Part shown: positions 49,511 to 54,671 of the stretch, in pieces
How positions within the stretch are numbered: position 1 is the stretch's first letter
How the letters are laid out: each line of letters opens with the position of its first letter
The notes under the pieces: generated by a model
Seen by the model: only the letters and a program-made list of their open reading frames with translations
Told to the model about the DNA's origin: nothing
The model's database searches: none
Source of the DNA: an uncultured Phocaeicola sp.
GTDB lineage: Bacteria > Bacteroidota > Bacteroidia > Bacteroidales > Bacteroidaceae
Direction: 5' to 3'
Assembly: GCA_944320845.1 (NCBI GenBank)
Contig: CALUJA010000019.1
Location: forward strand, 1 to 54,671
DNA length: 54,671 nt
Made by a program: the position numbers and the translations under genes

Positions 49511-52500
49511 ATGAAAAGTTACATAAGAAGAACAATGCTGTTGCTTGCCTTGCTGTTCTATTTTGGCAGCATGGCAATGGCACAAAACATAACGATAACC
49601 GGTCGGGTGGTAGACCAAACCGACACGCCGGTTATGATGGCAAATGTGGCCGAAGTAGGCACAACGAACGGAACTGTTACGGACATGGACGGAAATTATA
49701 CTATCTCCGTCCCCGTTGGAGCGACACTGGAATTTTCTTTCATCGGGTACGCGTCGGAAAAGAGAAAGGTGGAAGCGGGCATGACAACGCTCGATATCGT
49801 GCTGAGGGAAGATACCCAGATGCTCGATGCCGTGGTGGTAACGGCGTTGGGTATCAAGCGGCAGGAAAAAGCACTGTCATACAACGCGCAGAGTGTCAAG
49901 TCCGACGAACTTACGCGCGTGAAAGACGCCAATCTTATCAATAGCCTGAGCGGAAAGATTGCCGGTGTAACCATCCAGACCAGCTCGTCGGGCGTGGGCG
50001 GAGCCGCGAAGGTAGTGATGCGCGGTACCAAGTCAATCGAGGGAAACAACAATGCGCTCTACGTGATTGACGGTATCCCGATGTACAATACCGTAAGCGA
50101 ACAGGGCTCGGGACGCTATACCTCACGCGGTTCCACCGAGGGCATCGCCGACTTGAATCCCGATGACATCGAGTCGATGACCGTACTCACCGGAGCTTCG
50201 GCCGCCGCACTCTACGGGTCTTCAGCAGCCAACGGTGCGATACTGATTACCACAAAGAAAGGAAAAGAGGGCCGACTGGAAGCCACCTTTACATCATCGG
50301 CCGAGTTTGCCAAGGCATTCGTCATGCCCGAATTTCAAAACACCTACGGAAGCAATCCGAACGACGCCGTGAGTTGGGGCGAAAAGCAGGCTTCCACGGG
50401 TTACGAGCCGACAGACTTCTTCAAGACATCGGCTACTTATACCAACTCCATCACGCTTTCAATAGGTAACGAAAAGAATCAAACATATGCCTCGCTTGCG
50501 GCCACGAACGCAAACGGACTGATACCCAACAACCGCTACGACCGCTATAACATGACGGTCAGAAACTCAAGCACGGCGCTGAAAGACCGCCTGCGTATGG
50601 ACATAGGAGCCCAATATATCATCCAGCGCGACCAGAATATGGTCAATCAAGGGGAGTATATGAACCCGCTGGTAGGAGCATATCTCTATCCGCGCGGACT
50701 GAACTGGAGCGATGCCCGTTACTTTGAGCAGTGGGACGAAGAACGCGGCATCCTTACCGCCAGCCCCTTCCCGGAAGGTGACTATACCATGCAGAATCCC
50801 TACTGGGTAGCCTACCGTAATCTGCGCACCTCAGAGCGAAAGCGCTTCATCGTTTCGCTGGGACTCTCCTTCCTTATCAAGGAATGGTCGGCATCCGAGA
50901 AATGGGACATCGGCGTGCGCTACCGCGTAGACCGCACCTCACAGGAATATAAAGACAAGCGTTATGTCGGTACGGTGGCAACATTGATGGATGGTGGCAC
51001 GAAGAACGGCTATTTTGGCCTAAGCTCCGGGTACGATATGCAGAACTATGTGGATGTCTTGACGAATCTGAACAAAAATATCGGCGAGGACTGGGGACTG
51101 GCTGTCAATGTGGGAGCCAGCCTGACTGACCAGCGAAACGACATGTTATTCAATCAAGGCCCGCTTCGTGACGACGGACTGCCCAATGTATTCAATGTGC
51201 AAAACATCGAGCAAGGGGCACAAAAGGCACAGTTCTACCAAGACGGATGGAGGGAACAGACTCAATCCATATTCGGCAGCATGGAAGTAAGCTGGAAGCG
51301 TCTGCTCTACCTGACCGTTACCGGGAGAAACGACTGGGCTTCTCAGCTGGCCGGCTCCAAACACAAGTCGTTTTTCTATCCTTCGGTAGGACTTTCGGGA
51401 ATTATCACCGACATGCTGCCCGAATCCTGGCGGGACAAAATGTACAGTTCGCTCTCATTCGCGAAAGTGCGGGTGGCGTATGCGCAGGTGGCTTCACCGT
51501 TCCAAAGAGGACTGACCGTGCAGATGAACACATTCAGCCAGACGGACAAAAAATGGGTGAAAGAGGGATTCTATCCGCTGAAAGACTTGCAGCCGGAGCG
51601 GACGAACTCATTCGAAGTCGGTTTGTCCACCAAGTGGCTGCGGAATATCCTGAGCCTCGACGTGACTTACTACCGTACAAACACCAAGAATCAAACTATC
51701 CGCGCGGCGATGTCCGCGTCATCCGGATACAATTATACATATGTACAGACCGGTAACGTGCAGAACAGCGGCGTGGAACTGGGCTTGGGAGCGACGGTGG
51801 ATGTAGGGAAAAACTTCACTTGGGACACTTATTTCACCTACGGATACAATAAAAACGAAATCAAGGAACTGGTGAAAAATGTGCGCAACCCGCAGAATCC
51901 GGACGAACCGCTGTTCAATAAGGACGAGCTGCTTAAGGAAAGCTTCGGAAATGCTCAGATTATCCTGCGCCCCGGAGGCACATTAGGCGACATTTATGCC
52001 AAGACCGACTTTGTGCGCGACGAGCATGGAAACATCGACGTGTCGCAGGATTTGAAGCCACGCAACGAGTATCTGAAACTGGGAAGCCTGCTTCCCGACG
52101 CTACCATGGGGTGGAGAAATGATTTCCGTTACAAGCAATTCAGTTTTGGGTTTATGCTTTCCGCCCGTTTGGGAGGCATCGTCGTGTCGGGCACACAGGC
52201 AGCACTCGACTATTCGGGCGTATCAAAAGCCACGGCTGATGCCCGTGATAACGGCGGCGTGACAGTAGCAGAAGGAATTGTCATCCCGGCACAAAAATAT
52301 TACCAGCTTCAGGGCCGGCCGAAAGACTACCTCACGCAGTATTATACCTACAGTGCAACCAACGTCCGCCTGCGTGAAGCGTACATTTCCTACAATATCC
52401 CGCGCAAGTGGCTTGGGAATGTACTCGACCTCAGCATATCGATAACCGGAAAGAATCTCTGGATGCTTTACAACAAAGCACCCTTCGATCCGGAGGCCGT

Positions 52501-52591
52501 ATCCTCAACCGGCAACTATGCGCAAGGAATCGACTACTTCATGATGCCGTCTCTCCGGAGTTTCGGCTTCAGTGTAAAGGCTAAATTCTAA
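49511..52591 (+). CDS. SusC/RagA-family TonB-linked outer-membrane protein (PUL3)
   Basis: A 1026-aa TonB-dependent glycan transporter. The signal peptide ends at SMAMAQ (about residue 25). The carboxypeptidase-regulatory-like domain has GTTNGTVTDMDGNYTI, then the TonB box region DAVVVTALGIKRQEKAL, the plug (SLSGKIAGVTIQTSSSG, LTGASAAALYGSSAANGAILI) and the barrel ending in FSVKAKF. The VVVTALGIKR variant of the TonB box marks the SusC subclass that, as I recall, pairs with SusD_2-type partners and GH18 loci such as the B. thetaiotaomicron N-glycan PUL. No STN domain. susD follows 18 bp later. Confidence 0.95.
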   Translation: MKSYIRRTMLLLALLFYFGSMAMAQNITITGRVVDQTDTPVMMANVAEVGTTNGTVTDMDGNYTISVPVGATLEFSFIGYASEKRKVEAGMTTLDIVLREDTQMLDAVVVTALGIKRQEKALSYNAQSVKSDELTRVKDANLINSLSGKIAGVTIQTSSSGVGGAAKVVMRGTKSIEGNNNALYVIDGIPMYNTVSEQGSGRYTSRGSTEGIADLNPDDIESMTVLTGASAAALYGSSAANGAILITTKKGKEGRLEATFTSSAEFAKAFVMPEFQNTYGSNPNDAVSWGEKQASTGYEPTDFFKTSATYTNSITLSIGNEKNQTYASLAATNANGLIPNNRYDRYNMTVRNSSTALKDRLRMDIGAQYIIQRDQNMVNQGEYMNPLVGAYLYPRGLNWSDARYFEQWDEERGILTASPFPEGDYTMQNPYWVAYRNLRTSERKRFIVSLGLSFLIKEWSASEKWDIGVRYRVDRTSQEYKDKRYVGTVATLMDGGTKNGYFGLSSGYDMQNYVDVLTNLNKNIGEDWGLAVNVGASLTDQRNDMLFNQGPLRDDGLPNVFNVQNIEQGAQKAQFYQDGWREQTQSIFGSMEVSWKRLLYLTVTGRNDWASQLAGSKHKSFFYPSVGLSGIITDMLPESWRDKMYSSLSFAKVRVAYAQVASPFQRGLTVQMNTFSQTDKKWVKEGFYPLKDLQPERTNSFEVGLSTKWLRNILSLDVTYYRTNTKNQTIRAAMSASSGYNYTYVQTGNVQNSGVELGLGATVDVGKNFTWDTYFTYGYNKNEIKELVKNVRNPQNPDEPLFNKDELLKESFGNAQIILRPGGTLGDIYAKTDFVRDEHGNIDVSQDLKPRNEYLKLGSLLPDATMGWRNDFRYKQFSFGFMLSARLGGIVVSGTQAALDYSGVSKATADARDNGGVTVAEGIVIPAQKYYQLQGRPKDYLTQYYTYSATNVRLREAYISYNIPRKWLGNVLDLSISITGKNLWMLYNKAPFDPEAVSSTGNYAQGIDYFMMPSLRSFGFSVKAKF

Positions 52592-52609
52592 TTCAAAAAG
52601 GGAAAACAC

Positions 52610-54187
52610 ATGAAGAAATCAATACTTATAGCGGCAGCATGCGGAATCATCATCAGCGGCTGCACGACAAATTTCGAGGAATATAACCGCGATCCCTACG
52701 GTGTAACCGACGAAGTGCTGGCATCGGGAGGAATCGCTGAAAAGATAGCAAACAACTGCGGTGTGCTGACGGGCATCGTCATCCCACTACAGGAAAATCT
52801 GTATCAGCAGTCCATCAGCCTGGGATGCGAGACCCTGTCGGGATATATGGGGCAGACAAAGTTCGGCGACTTCGGGCAATTCCGCTACAACACGGGATTC
52901 ATTGAATATCCCTTCACGGACAACGAGTCGCTGGTCAAGGTCATCAAGCAGTACAACGCCTTGGCGCTGGAGACAAACGCCGACCAGGAAAACGCCTTCT
53001 ACGCATGGGGGACGGTGTTGAAGGTGGCCATCCTTCACCGCCTTACCGACATGTACGGCCCCATCCCATACGAATTTGCCGGAACGGAGGCGCAAAAACC
53101 TTACCAGACCCAGGAATATATCTACCGCAAGATGATAGAAGAGCTGACCTGGGCTTCGCAAACCCTTTCGACTGCTGTGCTGACAAGCGTAGAGCGGGCA
53201 GCATGGACTACGCAGGACGATGTATATGCCGGCGACTTGGGCAAGTGGGCGCGGTTTGCCAATTCACTCAAGCTGCGCTTGGCTATGCGGACTTCCGGAC
53301 AGCTGCCTGAAGAAGCCAAGACTTGGGCGGAAGAAGCCGTCAAGGCCGGAGTCATCGAAAACAATGCCGACAATGCCGCGAAGCCGACATCCGACAATCC
53401 GTTCTACAAGATGAGTGCAAACTGGGGCGACACGCGGTGCGGTGCGGATATCATCGCCTACATGACGGCGTTTGACGACCCACGTCTGGCGGCATACTTC
53501 GAGCCGACCAGCCGCGGAGGCGGAGCGGAAACTTATTTCGGCCTGCGTTCGGGAGTGAGCCTGCCGGCCAAAGAAGAGCTGATTAACGGCAATATCTATT
53601 CTCTGCCGAAGGTAAAGATGACCGACCCGGTAGTCTGGATGACTGCCGCCGAGGTTTCCTTCCTCCGGGCCGAGGGCGCACTGAAAAACTGGAGCATGGG
53701 AGGTACCGCCGAGTCGCTCTATACCCGCGGCATCGAGCTGTCGATGAACATGCATCAGGTGTCGATGGGAAATTATCTCGAGAACAAAAACCGGCGCGGA
53801 GCATTTGCCGACAGCGAGTATCCGCAGTTTGACAACCCGTCTTTCACCTCCAACATCACCGTGGCATGGAGTGAAAACGCCGGCGAGAACCTGGGACAAA
53901 TCATTACGCAGAAGTACATAGCCATGTTTCCCTATGGCAGCGCCGAGGCTTGGGCCGAATGGCGGCGCACGGGATACCCGAATCTGCTGCCTGCCATCGA
54001 CTACAACCACGAAATCATGAATATCCAGCGGGGGGCCGACGGCGCGGACATCCACGGATACCGCCGCTATCCGCTGCCGCAGGTAGAGCATGACGTGAAC
54101 GGAGCCAATGTAGAAAAAATCATTGCCGAGGATTTGGGAGGAAACGACAGCCCCAATACGGACGTATGGTGGGCACGCAAGCAATAA
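52610..54187 (+). CDS. SusD-family surface lipoprotein (PUL3)
   Basis: A 525-aa SusD-like protein. The lipobox lies in ACGIIISGCTTNF (Cys about residue 18), followed by EEYNRDPYGVTDE, common in the SusD_2 subgroup. RLTDMYGPIPY, WARFANSLKLRLAMR, AAEVSFLRAEGALKNW and the near-terminal QKYIAMFPYGSAEAWAEWRRTGYP are typical. It forms the lid of the SusC encoded 18 bp upstream. Composition is host-like. A further lipoprotein gene starts 30 bp downstream. Confidence 0.93.
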   Translation: MKKSILIAAACGIIISGCTTNFEEYNRDPYGVTDEVLASGGIAEKIANNCGVLTGIVIPLQENLYQQSISLGCETLSGYMGQTKFGDFGQFRYNTGFIEYPFTDNESLVKVIKQYNALALETNADQENAFYAWGTVLKVAILHRLTDMYGPIPYEFAGTEAQKPYQTQEYIYRKMIEELTWASQTLSTAVLTSVERAAWTTQDDVYAGDLGKWARFANSLKLRLAMRTSGQLPEEAKTWAEEAVKAGVIENNADNAAKPTSDNPFYKMSANWGDTRCGADIIAYMTAFDDPRLAAYFEPTSRGGGAETYFGLRSGVSLPAKEELINGNIYSLPKVKMTDPVVWMTAAEVSFLRAEGALKNWSMGGTAESLYTRGIELSMNMHQVSMGNYLENKNRRGAFADSEYPQFDNPSFTSNITVAWSENAGENLGQIITQKYIAMFPYGSAEAWAEWRRTGYPNLLPAIDYNHEIMNIQRGADGADIHGYRRYPLPQVEHDVNGANVEKIIAEDLGGNDSPNTDVWWARKQ

Positions 54188-54217
54188 TGAGTCAAGAACA
54201 TACTAACCGATTGATTT

Positions 54218-54671
54218 ATGAAAAATATCTTTTACATCATAGGAATTGCAGGCTGCATGGCTGCAAGCTGCACCGAGATAGAGCCGTTGGAAATGCAGGC
54301 AGGCGGCATCCCGCAAGATACAGAGACCATCCGGGAGTTTAAGGCTGCGGAACATCCGCTCACAATGGTATGGTTTGACAGCTGGAAGGCGGACGGAAAC
54401 ATGAACACCTACCTCAACACGCTGCCCGACAGCATCGACATGGTGGTGCTTGAGCAGGGATATGAGGATATCACCCCGTTGCAACAGACGGATTTGGAGA
54501 CCGTACAGACTTCCAAAAGCACCCGAATACTGATTTTGGCCGAGTTTGACACCTGGACAGCCGAATATAAGACAAAGATTGAAGAGGCAGAGATAGAGGG
54601 AGAAAACATCGCCTACGAAGCTGCCGAGGCAGAAGACCGGGATGCCACGGACGAAGAGATAGAGACGGCCA
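54218..54671 (+). CDS. GH18-like lipoprotein, 3' end cut by the window
   Basis: The first 151 codons of an ORF still open at the window edge. The N-terminus MKNIFYIIGIAGCMAASCTEIEP is a lipoprotein signal (Cys at about residue 18). The segment HPLTMVWFDSWKADGNMNTYLNTLPDSIDMVVLEQGYEDITP resembles the early strands of Bacteroides GH18-like proteins (a strand, then LPDSvDiv), followed by ILILAEFDTW. The catalytic DxxDxDxE region would lie beyond the edge, so it may be an active endo-N-acetylglucosaminidase or an inactive binding protein. Position after susCD supports a surface glycan role. Confidence 0.6.
   Translation, partial: MKNIFYIIGIAGCMAASCTEIEPLEMQAGGIPQDTETIREFKAAEHPLTMVWFDSWKADGNMNTYLNTLPDSIDMVVLEQGYEDITPLQQTDLETVQTSKSTRILILAEFDTWTAEYKTKIEEAEIEGENIAYEAAEAEDRDATDEEIETA

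Noticed and set aside
1-54671. CRISPR arrays, insertion sequences, integrases and known riboswitches.
   Set aside because: I saw no regularly spaced repeats, no transposase or recombinase gene, and no riboswitch fold that I could defend.

Overview
The window looks like chromosome from a member of the Bacteroidales, most likely family Bacteroidaceae. It carries three SusC/SusD outer-membrane glycan-uptake pairs, an ECF sigma/FecR anti-sigma pair of the Bacteroides type, many copies of the Bacteroidetes promoter (-33 TTTG, about 20 bp, -7 TAnnTTTG), a FecR-coupled SusC with an STN domain, and a DAP-type peptidoglycan/division cluster ending ftsA-ftsZ-yqeY. I cannot name the species.

Layout. 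(1) 1-2.4 kb, minus strand: tRNA-Leu(CAA), a secreted alpha/beta hydrolase and an AraC-type regulator. (2) 2.46-11.1 kb: a polysaccharide utilization locus (PUL1) with ECF sigma factor, FecR anti-sigma, a SusC broken by one extra A in an A8 tract, SusD and a GH39 glycosidase. Two small minus-strand RNAs are predicted here: one ahead of the sigma gene, and one antisense between fecR and susC in the position of DonS-type PUL repressors. From about 5.16 kb, inside susC, to 11.1 kb the DNA is much more AT-rich than its surroundings. (3) 11.13-11.65 kb: a gene-free stretch with strongly paired hairpins, then the acpP promoter. (4) 11.65-14.2 kb: acpP-fabF-rnc. (5) 14.2-19.5 kb: an enzyme-free SusC/SusD pair (PUL2). 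(6) 19.6-21.7 kb, minus: pfkA-dusB. (7) 21.8-26.1 kb, plus: GH3-family protein, Ig-like lipoprotein, DUF3108 protein. (8) 26.2-27.8 kb, minus: nadB, with a palindrome over its promoter. (9) 27.9-31.5 kb, plus: two small PH-like membrane proteins, dihydrolipoyl dehydrogenase, DacB-type PBP. (10) 31.6-47.3 kb, minus: rsmH-ftsL-ftsI-murE-mraY-murD-ftsW-murG-murC-ftsQ-ftsA-ftsZ-yqeY. No mraZ precedes rsmH. (11) 47.3-54.7 kb, plus: PUL3, with a consensus promoter, a roughly 390-nt leader, a mosaic surface lipoprotein, SusC, SusD and a truncated GH18-like lipoprotein.

How the parts work together. PUL1 reads as a trans-envelope signalling system: SusC with an N-terminal STN domain senses substrate, FecR relays the signal across the inner membrane, and the ECF sigma factor turns on susCD and the GH39 gene, with a predicted antisense RNA as a brake. 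The composition break at the TonB-box/plug boundary of SusC suggests that a resident sensor module was joined to a foreign transporter barrel and enzyme set. The housekeeping blocks supply fatty-acid synthesis, glycolysis, NAD synthesis, peptidoglycan precursors and division. All ORF calls rest on reading the translated sequence. Promoters, terminators and RNAs are motif-based predictions.
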